A stretch of DNA of 5,941 nt from an uncultured Sphingomonadales bacterium (GCA_903893935.1 CAITOD010000604.1:1-5941); one strand, 5' to 3'; numbered from the stretch's first letter, positions 1-5,908 are shown. Program-made: numbers and translations. The notes: generated by a model not told the origin, from the sequence alone.

Positions 1-1
1 C

Positions 2-853
2 CAGTCGGTCGATGTCGCGCAACGCTCGCTCGATCTCGCGCGCGAGATCGCCCGCACCACCCAAGTCCGCGCCGCTGCCGGGGTCGACACCAATTTCGAC
101 CGCGCGCGCAGCGAGGCGCTGGTCGCGCAGACCGCTGCCGCCGTGCCGCCGATCGAAGGCCAGCGCCGCGCGCAGATGTTCGTGCTCGCGGCCCTGCTCG
201 GCAAGACCCCCGCGGCAATGGCCGCCGAACAGTTCGATTGCCGAACGCCCTTGCGACTGAAAGCGCCGATCCCGGTCGGCGACGGCGCCGCCTTGCTGCG
301 CCGCCGCCCCGATCTGCGACTGGCCGAGCGCGCGCTGGCGGCCAGCACCGCGCGGATCGGGGTCGCGACCGCCGCGCTCTATCCCACGGTGTCGCTGGGC
401 GGATCGTTTGGCTGGCTGGGCGATTCGCTTGGCGATGTGACGCCACACGATGCCATTTCATTCGGTGTGGGCCCTCTGATCAGCTGGAATTTCCCCAACC
501 AGTCGGTGGCGCGCGCACGTATCCGCCAGGCGCGCGCGGGTGCCGAGGCCGCGCTTGCGCAATTCGACGGAGTGGTGGTCAAGGCTTTGTCCGAAACCGA
601 ACAGGCGCTCACCGCCTATGGCGCCGAACTCGACCGCCATCGCCAGTTGGCCGAAGCGCGCAGCCGCAGCGCCGAGGCGGTGCGGCTGGCCGAAATCGAG
701 CGCCGCGAAGGCGCGCTCGGCTATCTTGACCTGCTGACCGCCGAACAGACGCTGATCAGCGCCGATGCCGCGCTCGCCGCCAGCGACCGCGCGCTGTCCG
801 CCGACCAGATTGCGGTGTTCAAGGCACTGGGCGGTGGCTGGCAGCGGCCATGA
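2..853 (+). CDS. NodT-family RND efflux outer-membrane factor, C-terminal part (5' end off the window)
   Basis: This is the last 283 codons of a TolC/NodT-type outer-membrane channel, which joins an inner-membrane pump and a periplasmic adaptor to export drugs, metals or other small molecules. The reading frame is open from base 2 to the TGA at 851-853, so the signal peptide, lipobox and first part lie outside the window. The visible part ends the first OEP repeat (a helical segment, then LAALLGKTPA) and contains the second. Its hallmark is LLRRRPDLRLAERALAAS followed by TARIGVATAALYPTVSLGG, the most conserved stretch of the NodT family. The end, YLDLLTAEQTLISADAALA... to VFKALGGGW, matches the usual C-terminus of these lipoproteins. 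The family assignment is firm. The substrate cannot be told, because the pump and adaptor genes would lie upstream and are not seen. The next gene starts 37 bases downstream with no terminator between them, so co-transcription is possible. Confidence 0.93.
   Translation, partial: QSVDVAQRSLDLAREIARTTQVRAAAGVDTNFDRARSEALVAQTAAAVPPIEGQRRAQMFVLAALLGKTPAAMAAEQFDCRTPLRLKAPIPVGDGAALLRRRPDLRLAERALAASTARIGVATAALYPTVSLGGSFGWLGDSLGDVTPHDAISFGVGPLISWNFPNQSVARARIRQARAGAEAALAQFDGVVVKALSETEQALTAYGAELDRHRQLAEARSRSAEAVRLAEIERREGALGYLDLLTAEQTLISADAALAASDRALSADQIAVFKALGGGWQRP
31..50. repeat. Perfect 20-bp palindrome inside the efflux gene
   Basis: The half-site CGATCTCGCG is followed directly by its exact reverse complement with no spacer. 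The symmetry stops at both outer flanks (T30 against C51). It lies inside the efflux-factor coding region and encodes part of a helix (LDLAREIA). Codon bias towards C/G makes such symmetry easier to reach by chance, so a function is not implied. Confidence 0.5.
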
Positions 854-879
854 TGCTATACCGTCTGCGCATTCCATCC

Positions 880-886
880 GAGAGGT
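880..886 (+). promoter_or_regulatory. Ribosome binding site of the ferritin-like/Fe-S gene
   Basis: GAGAGGT lies a few bases before the ATG at 891 and is a good purine-rich Shine-Dalgarno match. It decides the start. The frame stays open upstream to an ATG at 765, but that ATG lies inside the efflux gene, has no comparable site, and would add 42 arginine- and proline-rich residues unlike the family. The protein beginning MSLPAHFTPIETREHLL fits the expected domain start. Confidence 0.8.
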
Positions 887-890
887 CCCG

Positions 891-2855
891 ATGAGCCTGC
901 CCGCGCATTTCACACCGATCGAAACCCGCGAACACCTGCTCGGCATGCTGGCCGAAGCCGCCGAGATCGAGCACAACCTGATGTGCTGCTATCTCTACGC
1001 CGCGTTCAGCCTGAAACAGGGCGCGGACGAAGACCTGAGCGAGCCCGAACTGGCCGCGGTGCGTCGCTGGCGGCGCGAAGTGATGGATGTCGCGATCGAG
1101 GAAATGGCGCATCTGACAATGGTCGCCAACATCATGTCGGCGATTGGCGGCACGCCGCATTTCGGCCGACAGAACTTTCCGATCGCGCCCGGATACCACC
1201 CTGCCGGGATCGTGGTGAAGCTGGCGCCGTTCAATCCGGCCACTTTGCAGCATTTCATTTTCCTCGAACGGCCCGAAGGCGTTCCGGTGCCCGATGGCGA
1301 AGGGTTCGATCCACCCGAGATTTACGAACGCCACCAGTTGCCCGGACGCGTGATGCCGAGCGCGCAGGATTACGACACGGTGGGCCAGCTTTACGCCGCG
1401 ATCGAGGATGGCCTGACGCTGCTGGCCGCGCGGCTGGGCGAAGATGCGCTGTTCCTCGGCGATCCGGTGCGCCAGATCGGCCCCGACGTGTCGCGCCTGT
1501 CCGGAATCCTGCGGGTCAAATGCCTGAAAACCGCGCTCGCCGCGATCGATGCCATCATCGTGCAGGGCGAAGGCGCGAAGGAAGGCTCGCGCACGTCGCA
1601 TTACCAGCGGTTTCTCGCGATCCGCGACGAATATCAGGCGCTGGTGGCGGCCAATCCGCGCTTCCACCCGGCGCGCCCCGCCGCGCACAACCCGCTGATG
1701 CGGCGCCCTGCGGCGGGTGCGCAGCGCACCTGGATTTCGGCCTCGCCCGCGGCCGAAATGCTCGATCTCGCCAATGCCGCCTACAACCACATGCTGCGCT
1801 TGCTCAATCAGGCTTATGCCGAAACGCGCGGCAGCGAGCAGCAGCGCGTGTTCACCCAGGCGGCGACCGACATGATGTATGCGATTTCGCCGATCGCCAG
1901 CGCGCTGACCCGTCACCCGGCGCAAGGCGACGATGGCTCGTGCACCGCGGGCATGAGCTTTGCCACGTTGCGCGCCACCACCACGCTGCCGGTGGGTGCC
2001 GCGACCGATGCGATCATGATCGAACGGATCGGCGAGATTGCGGCCGCCTGCGCGCGCGTGACCGCGCTGTCACCCGAACTGGCCGTTGTGCAGCAGCGGT
2101 TCGACCGGATCGTCGAGGACATGAAGGAAGGACTGCCGGCGATGACATCCAGCGACACCACGGCCACGCCCGACGCGCCCGCACCGCAACGCGACGGTCC
2201 ACCGGTCCCGACAGTCGAGAACGGCGTCGAACATATCGAGGGCAACAGCCTGACGCTCCATTTCAACGGCAAGTTGTGCATCCATTCGCGCCATTGCGTG
2301 CTGGGCCAGCCGGGCGTATTCAAGGCCAATGTCGAAGGGCCGTGGATCGATCCCGATGCCGCGACGACCGAAGCGCTGGTGACCGTCGCGCACATGTGCC
2401 CCTCGGGCGCGATCGCCTACACGCGCAAGGATGGCGGACCCGAAGAAGCCAAGCCCCCGGTCAATCTGGTGCAATTGCGCGAAAACGGCCCGCTTGGGCT
2501 GCGCGGCGATCTGCGGATCAATGGCAAGGCGGTGGGCATGCGCGCGACGCTGTGCCGTTGCGGCGCGTCGAAGAACAAGCCCTATTGCGACAGCAGCCAC
2601 CACGATGTTCCGTTCGTTGCCACCGGCGAGCCCGACACCCGCCCGTCCGAACCGCTGGCGGTGCGCAACGGCGTGGTCGATGTGCGACCGCAGCCCAATG
2701 GCCCGCTGGAAGTGCGCGGCAATCTCGAAATCTGCGCCGGCACCGGGCGCACGATCGACCGCGTGACCGGCGCGCGCCTGTGCCGCTGCGGTCATTCAGC
2801 CAACAAGCCGTTTTGCGACAACAGCCACGAACGCGTCGGCTTCGTCGCCGACTGA
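891..2855 (+). CDS. Multidomain iron protein: VioB-type ferritin-like domain + YjdI-like Fe-S domain + two CDGSH domains
   Basis: This 654-residue protein has no signal peptide or membrane segment, so it is probably cytoplasmic. Residues about 12-250 resemble the ferritin-like domain of iminophenyl-pyruvate dimer synthases (VioB/RebD, PF12902). Candidate metal ligands are E25/E27 in EIEHNLMCCYLYAAFSL, E71 and H74 in EEMAHL, E227 in VQGEGA, H237 in SHYQRF and E247. Residues 251-415 are more helical sequence, and 416-445 form a Thr/Pro/Asp-rich linker. Residues about 452-512 match Fer4_19 proteins such as E. coli YjdI, with C463, C469 and C503 in CIHSRHC and CPSGA. Two CDGSH domains follow: C555, C557, C566, H570, then C631, C633, C642, H646. 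The family reaction is unknown. No violacein or rebeccamycin genes are present, so a VioB-like reaction should not be assumed. A redox or oxygen-activating role, with the clusters feeding electrons to a di-iron site, is inference. The domain calls are strong and the function is not known. Confidence 0.9.
   Translation: MSLPAHFTPIETREHLLGMLAEAAEIEHNLMCCYLYAAFSLKQGADEDLSEPELAAVRRWRREVMDVAIEEMAHLTMVANIMSAIGGTPHFGRQNFPIAPGYHPAGIVVKLAPFNPATLQHFIFLERPEGVPVPDGEGFDPPEIYERHQLPGRVMPSAQDYDTVGQLYAAIEDGLTLLAARLGEDALFLGDPVRQIGPDVSRLSGILRVKCLKTALAAIDAIIVQGEGAKEGSRTSHYQRFLAIRDEYQALVAANPRFHPARPAAHNPLMRRPAAGAQRTWISASPAAEMLDLANAAYNHMLRLLNQAYAETRGSEQQRVFTQAATDMMYAISPIASALTRHPAQGDDGSCTAGMSFATLRATTTLPVGAATDAIMIERIGEIAAACARVTALSPELAVVQQRFDRIVEDMKEGLPAMTSSDTTATPDAPAPQRDGPPVPTVENGVEHIEGNSLTLHFNGKLCIHSRHCVLGQPGVFKANVEGPWIDPDAATTEALVTVAHMCPSGAIAYTRKDGGPEEAKPPVNLVQLRENGPLGLRGDLRINGKAVGMRATLCRCGASKNKPYCDSSHHDVPFVATGEPDTRPSEPLAVRNGVVDVRPQPNGPLEVRGNLEICAGTGRTIDRVTGARLCRCGHSANKPFCDNSHERVGFVAD
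2466..2843 (+). repeat. Tandem duplicated CDGSH domain within the iron protein
   Basis: Two copies of one domain lie head to tail: protein residues 526-575 (bases 2466-2615) and 595-651 (bases 2673-2843). Both begin with NGPL followed by an RG(D/N)L.I strand and end with LCRCG.S..NKP.CD.SH....F. The DNA is also similar across the cluster-binding loops, which points to an internal duplication or to an ancestral double-CDGSH module. Each copy keeps the three-Cys/one-His ligand set of a CDGSH [2Fe-2S] cluster. Confidence 0.85.
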
Positions 2856-2981
2856 CGCCCGCGCCCCCCTGCCCCCTCCGAAAAACTGCGTAACCCGCTG
2901 GCAGGGGCGATTAACCATACCCGCGCTAGTGCCCGGCCCAGACATTATGCCCGCACCGGGCGCAACCGGGGACCCGCGCCA
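2856..2981. other. Intergenic region with inverted repeats, no promoter recognised
   Basis: This gap separates the iron-protein gene from the possible leader ORF. It holds the 2866-2907 inverted repeat and two overlapping hairpin options: GCCCGG 2931-2936 with CCGGGC 2956-2961, or GCCCG 2949-2953 with CGGGC 2957-2961. The two share the same right arm, so only one can form at a time. I looked for -35/-10 pairs around TTAACC (2911) and CATTAT (2943) and found none with both boxes. Confidence 0.5.
2866..2907 (+). terminator. Possible terminator or regulatory hairpin after the iron-protein gene
   Basis: CCCCTGCC at 2866-2873 pairs perfectly with GGCAGGGG at 2900-2907, around a 26-base loop. It begins 10 bases after the TGA of the iron-protein gene, where a terminator is expected. 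It lacks a T-run afterwards (CGATTAACC follows) and the loop is long, so it is a poor classical intrinsic terminator. It could equally be an operator-like inverted repeat or a 3'-end stabiliser. Confidence 0.35.
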
Positions 2982-3023
2982 ATGACAACCGATCACACCC
3001 TGTCGCACGGTGCGCCGCGATGA
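2982..3023 (+). CDS. Possible 13-residue leader peptide (MTTDHTLSHGAPR) overlapping the HAD gene start
   Basis: An ATG at 2982 is preceded by GGGGA (2968-2972) at a workable distance. It opens 13 codons and ends in a TGA at 3021-3023. That stop overlaps the ATG of the HAD gene at 3020 in the classic ATGA arrangement. The HAD start itself has no recognisable Shine-Dalgarno sequence, so its translation could depend on ribosomes finishing this short ORF. The peptide is not enriched in any single amino acid, so amino-acid attenuation is not indicated. Alternatively, it is chance, or the real N-terminus of the HAD protein displaced by a frameshift or sequencing error. Confidence 0.35.
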   Translation: MTTDHTLSHGAPR

Positions 3024-5428
3024 CCGCGCCGGTACCGGCGCTGGCGTTTGCCGCGGCGCTCGATCAGTCGTGCGCACCGCACGAACTGCCTTTCGTGCTC
3101 GATCGGTACGTCGGTCTCAAAGTGTTGAGCCTCGATTGTTTCGACACCCTGCTGTGGCGTGATTGCCATGCCCCCGCCGACGTGTTTGCAGCACTTCCCG
3201 GCCTCACGCCGTGGCAGCGCATCGCGGGCGAAGGTCGGGCGCGGGCGATTGCGCGCGCCTTGCGCGGCGTGCTCGATGTGTCGATCGATGCGATCTATGC
3301 GGCAATCATGCCGCACGCCGATGCACGCGCCCGCGCGGCGGCGATCGAGGCCGAACTCGCAGCCGAAGCGCGTCATTGCCATGCCTTTGCGCCGACCGTG
3401 GCGCTGATGCGCGAAGCCCGCCAGCGCGGGCTCAGGATTATCATCGTATCCGATACTTATCTCGACCAGCGCCAGTTGCTTCAGCTGATCGCGCGGGCCG
3501 CCGGTGACGAAGTGGCGGGCTTGATCGACCGCGTGTTCTGTTCGTCAAGCTGGGGCAAGCCCAAGGCGCAAGGGCTCTATCAGGATGTGCTGGCGCGGCT
3601 CAAGGCGCGCCCGGCGCAGATTCTGCATATCGGCGACAACCACGCGGCCGATGTGATCGGCGTGCGCCCGTTTGGCGTGCACACATTGCATTTGCGCCAG
3701 TTCGAACCCGAAGTCGCCGAACAGTTGCGGCTGGAAAGCACAGTCGCCGGCATGCTGTTCGGCGATCGGCGCGACCGGCTGGCACGGCCGCAACCGCACC
3801 GCGCAGCCCTCGCGCTCGGCCTGCCGCCATGCGCAAGCCCGGCGCAGCGCCTGGGCTACGCGGTGCTCGGCCCGATCCTCGCGGGTTTCGACGCCTGGTT
3901 GCACACCGAAGCTGCGGCACTCGGCTCCGGCGGCGGGCGGGTGCACTGGCTGTTCATGCTGCGCGACGGCTTTCTGCCGCTCTGTGTCCACCGCGCCGGT
4001 GGGTCTGACACTGCGGGCTACCCCGTCGAGATCAGCCGGTTGACCGCGGGCTTTGCCAGTCTGACCGACGATGTGGCGCTCAACCGCCTGCTCGCGGAAC
4101 ATGCCACCACTCCCGCCCCGGCGCTGGCCCGATTGCTGCGCATTGACGAAGCCGAGACCGCGCGGTTGTGCGAGGGCCAGTCCCCGCAGGCAGCGCGCGA
4201 AGCGCTCGGCCAATGGTGTCGCCAGCCCGCCAACCGGCACAAGATTCTGGCCGATGCGCGCGCGCTGGCGTCGCGGCTGGTAGAGCATGTGCGCCGGATG
4301 GTCGCGCCTGAGCCGGGTGACACGCTGATGCTGGTCGATCTGGGATACAACGGATCGGTGCAGAACTACATCGACGCGCTGCTGGCAAAGGCGCTCGATG
4401 TCCATGTCGCCGGGCGATATCTGCTGCTGCGCGAAACCGAAGTCACCCGCTTTGACAAGCGCGGCTTTTTCGATCCGGATCATGTCGATGCCACCGCGCT
4501 CAACGCGATGATCGCCAATGTCGCGGTGCTCGAACAGCTCTCGACCACCGCGATCGGCTCGGTCATCGATTATGCTGCGGATGGCATGCCGATCCGCGCC
4601 GCGCAGACGATCAAGGCGCGCCAGAGCGACATTCGCGATGCGGTACAGGCGGGCACAGTGGCCTTTGCCCGCGAGCACGCTGCGGCAGTCTTGCGTCGCA
4701 CAGCGCCCGTGGACCGCGAACGGCTGTGGCGCGAAGCTTGCGCAGCGGCGATGACCCGCCTGATGTTCCTGCCATTGCCGCACGAAGTCGCCACGATTGC
4801 CGCCTTCGAACACGATGTGAACCTCGGCACCGATGAAATGGTCGATCTGTTCGATCCCGCCGCAGCGCGGCGCGGGTTGCGGCAAAAGGGGCTGTTCTAT
4901 CAAAAGACGACGCGGCGCATGTTCGTGCCTGCCGAACTGGCGGGCCACGGCCTGCCGCTGCGGCTGGCCAATTTTGCCGCCACGCGGTTTGCGGCACCGC
5001 TGACGTTTGCCGATACCGTCAGCGGCGGCGGCACGGTGCCGGTGATCCTGGTCAGACCCGAAGGCGAACAGCGCGGCATTGCCCCGGCACGCCCGACGCA
5101 CGACGGGTTCCACGCCTTGTGCATCCCGCTGGGCGCCGAACGCTGTCCGGTTGCCGTGCAGATCGGCGCGGTTGCGCGCCATGTCGAGATCGAAGCGATC
5201 CTGGCGGTGCCGACCGGCGATTACATCGCGGTGCGGCAGGGATTTGCCCCGCGCGAAACCGCGATCGTGCCGTTGCTCGACGGCATTGCCGAATATGCAC
5301 CGGGGCTGTGGCACTGCCGCAGCGACTTTGCCTTTGCCCTGCTGCACCCGCCCGCGCTCGAACCGGTCACCGATCTGCTGCTGGTGATGGTGTTCCGGCC
5401 GCTCGGGCCGATCATCGATCAAAAATAA
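3020..5428 (+). CDS. HAD-superfamily hydrolase with large C-terminal extension (COG5610-like)
   Basis: This 802-residue protein begins with a HAD domain (about 31-225). Motif I is LSLDCFDTLL with nucleophile candidate D39, motif II is IIVSDTY (S144), motif III is WGKPK (K180), and motif IV is HIGDNHAAD (D206, D211). Position +2 after D39 is F41, not the Asp used as acid/base in most HAD phosphatases, so the chemistry may differ. The central part carries LFMLRDGFLPL (D316), YPVEISR (334-340) and VDLGYNGSVQNYI (D440), typical of the large HAD proteins often found near polysaccharide and glycosyltransferase genes. Residues about 660-802 look beta-rich and I do not recognise them. No signal peptide or membrane helix is seen. 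The ATG at 3020 is the first possible start in this frame after the TAG at 2927. It has no Shine-Dalgarno but overlaps a short ORF. No glycan genes are visible here, so a cell-surface role is inference. Family confidence is good; substrate unknown. Confidence 0.88.
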   Translation: MTAPVPALAFAAALDQSCAPHELPFVLDRYVGLKVLSLDCFDTLLWRDCHAPADVFAALPGLTPWQRIAGEGRARAIARALRGVLDVSIDAIYAAIMPHADARARAAAIEAELAAEARHCHAFAPTVALMREARQRGLRIIIVSDTYLDQRQLLQLIARAAGDEVAGLIDRVFCSSSWGKPKAQGLYQDVLARLKARPAQILHIGDNHAADVIGVRPFGVHTLHLRQFEPEVAEQLRLESTVAGMLFGDRRDRLARPQPHRAALALGLPPCASPAQRLGYAVLGPILAGFDAWLHTEAAALGSGGGRVHWLFMLRDGFLPLCVHRAGGSDTAGYPVEISRLTAGFASLTDDVALNRLLAEHATTPAPALARLLRIDEAETARLCEGQSPQAAREALGQWCRQPANRHKILADARALASRLVEHVRRMVAPEPGDTLMLVDLGYNGSVQNYIDALLAKALDVHVAGRYLLLRETEVTRFDKRGFFDPDHVDATALNAMIANVAVLEQLSTTAIGSVIDYAADGMPIRAAQTIKARQSDIRDAVQAGTVAFAREHAAAVLRRTAPVDRERLWREACAAAMTRLMFLPLPHEVATIAAFEHDVNLGTDEMVDLFDPAAARRGLRQKGLFYQKTTRRMFVPAELAGHGLPLRLANFAATRFAAPLTFADTVSGGGTVPVILVRPEGEQRGIAPARPTHDGFHALCIPLGAERCPVAVQIGAVARHVEIEAILAVPTGDYIAVRQGFAPRETAIVPLLDGIAEYAPGLWHCRSDFAFALLHPPALEPVTDLLLVMVFRPLGPIIDQK

Positions 5429-5440
5429 ATTGCGAAAGAA

Positions 5441-5483
5441 GCGGGGCGTGATGGCCGTCACGCGCAAGCGTGCGGCACCCCGC
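5441..5483 (+). terminator. GC-rich hairpin after the HAD gene, possible terminator
   Basis: GCGGGG (5441-5446) pairs with CCCCGC (5478-5483) and encloses two competing inner hairpins. One is CGTGA 5447-5451 with TCACG 5458-5462. The other is CACGC 5459-5463 with GCGTG 5468-5472, closed by a GCAA (GNRA) tetraloop. The element starts 12 bases after the HAD stop codon. There is no T-run after it (CTAATCATCTCCC), so it may be a factor-dependent terminator, a 3'-end stabiliser, or part of the leader of the next gene. Confidence 0.4.
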
Positions 5484-5498
5484 CTAATCATCTCCCTG

Positions 5499-5516
5499 TC
5501 AGGCAACGAGGCCTGA
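5499..5516 (+). promoter_or_regulatory. Small hairpin just upstream of the UrcA-family gene
   Basis: TCAGGC (5499-5504) pairs with GCCTGA (5511-5516) around a six-base loop. It ends 11 bases before the AGGAG ribosome binding site, so in the mRNA it would sit in the 5' leader of the UrcA-family gene. It could stabilise the leader or be an operator-like dyad. No convincing promoter boxes are seen nearby. Confidence 0.3.
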
Positions 5517-5527
5517 ACATCGCAAAC

Positions 5528-5533
5528 AGGAGA
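5528..5533 (+). promoter_or_regulatory. Ribosome binding site of the UrcA-family gene
   Basis: GGAGAT-type site: AGGAG lies about 7 bases before the ATG at 5540. A second ATG at 5533 in another frame abuts the site too closely and opens a reading frame without a signal peptide, so 5540 is the real start. Confidence 0.75.
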
Positions 5534-5539
5534 TGACCG

Positions 5540-5908
5540 ATGACCAAGACTTTCACGATCGTTCGTACTGCCACGCTGGGCCTGATCGCTGCGGGCTTTG
5601 TGGCTGGCGCGGTTCCCGCCATGGCCGCGACCGACCCGGTCCCCCAGGCCGAACTCAATGTTGCCGGCACCGATTTCACCTCGGCCAAAGCCGTCGATCG
5701 CCTGATCACCCGGCGGCATCGCATCGCCACCGAGATCTGCGCACCCGACAGCGATGCCCGGACGCCGATGAACGACGACCAGCGCACCTGCTACGACACC
5801 GCGGTCAAGACCGCGATGGCGCAGATCAACAGCAAGCGTGAACAAGCCATGCGCGAAACCGGCGTACACGTCGCCGCCGCAGAAAGCGCCGCCAAGCCCG
5901 GTCAGTGA
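5540..5908 (+). CDS. UrcA-family secreted protein
   Basis: This is a small 122-residue exported protein of unknown function. It has a clear Sec signal peptide: a basic start (MTKTFTIVR), a hydrophobic core (ATLGLIAAGFVAGAV) and an AMA cleavage motif, giving probable cleavage after A29. The mature part follows the UrcA pattern: an opening segment with LNVAGTDFTSAKAVDRLITR, then RIATEIC (C67), and a second cysteine in QRTCYDTAVKTAM (C84). The two cysteines are spaced as in the family and probably form a disulphide in the periplasm. The tail (VHVAAAESAAKPGQ) is low-complexity and probably flexible. The gene has its own ribosome binding site 111 bases after the HAD gene and looks like an independent unit. 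UrcA proteins are common, often in several copies, in sphingomonads and caulobacters, which supports the taxonomic guess. A molecular function is not established. Confidence 0.88.
   Translation: MTKTFTIVRTATLGLIAAGFVAGAVPAMAATDPVPQAELNVAGTDFTSAKAVDRLITRRHRIATEICAPDSDARTPMNDDQRTCYDTAVKTAMAQINSKREQAMRETGVHVAAAESAAKPGQ

Noticed and set aside
854..862. TGCTATACC as an extended -10 promoter element before the iron protein gene
   Set aside because: No matching -35 box is found at the expected distance (the bases near 834-839 read GTGGCT), so this is too weak to call.
765..890. Longer start for the iron protein at ATG 765
   Set aside because: The added residues lie inside the efflux gene, are Arg/Pro-rich and have no ribosome binding site, while ATG 891 has a strong one.
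819..1925. 368-codon minus-strand frame across the ferritin-like region
   Set aside because: No recognisable motif, atypical His/Arg-rich composition, and it lies fully opposite a convincing gene. The same applies to the minus frame at 2070-2795.
2011..2022. 12-bp palindrome CGATCATGATCG in the iron protein gene
   Set aside because: Short, built from common Asp/Ile/Met codons, and expected by chance in a sequence this rich in CGATC.
891..2855. Calling this gene vioB or rebD
   Set aside because: Only the ferritin-like domain resembles those enzymes. The Fe-S domains are not part of them, and no indolocarbazole or violacein pathway genes are nearby.
983..2893. 636-codon + strand frame overlapping the iron protein in another phase
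   Set aside because: The translation is arginine- and proline-rich low-complexity sequence, and the alternative frame carries four recognisable domains with intact ligand residues.
5533..5841. Start at ATG 5533 giving a 102-residue product
   Set aside because: It abuts the ribosome binding site too closely and gives a sequence without a signal peptide. The overlapping frame from 5540 is a typical UrcA protein.
3545..5869. 774-codon open frame on the minus strand opposite the HAD and UrcA genes
   Set aside because: It is a codon-bias shadow. The translation is Arg/Gly/His-rich without domain motifs, it spans two clear + strand genes and their gap, and the + strand protein has well-ordered HAD motifs.
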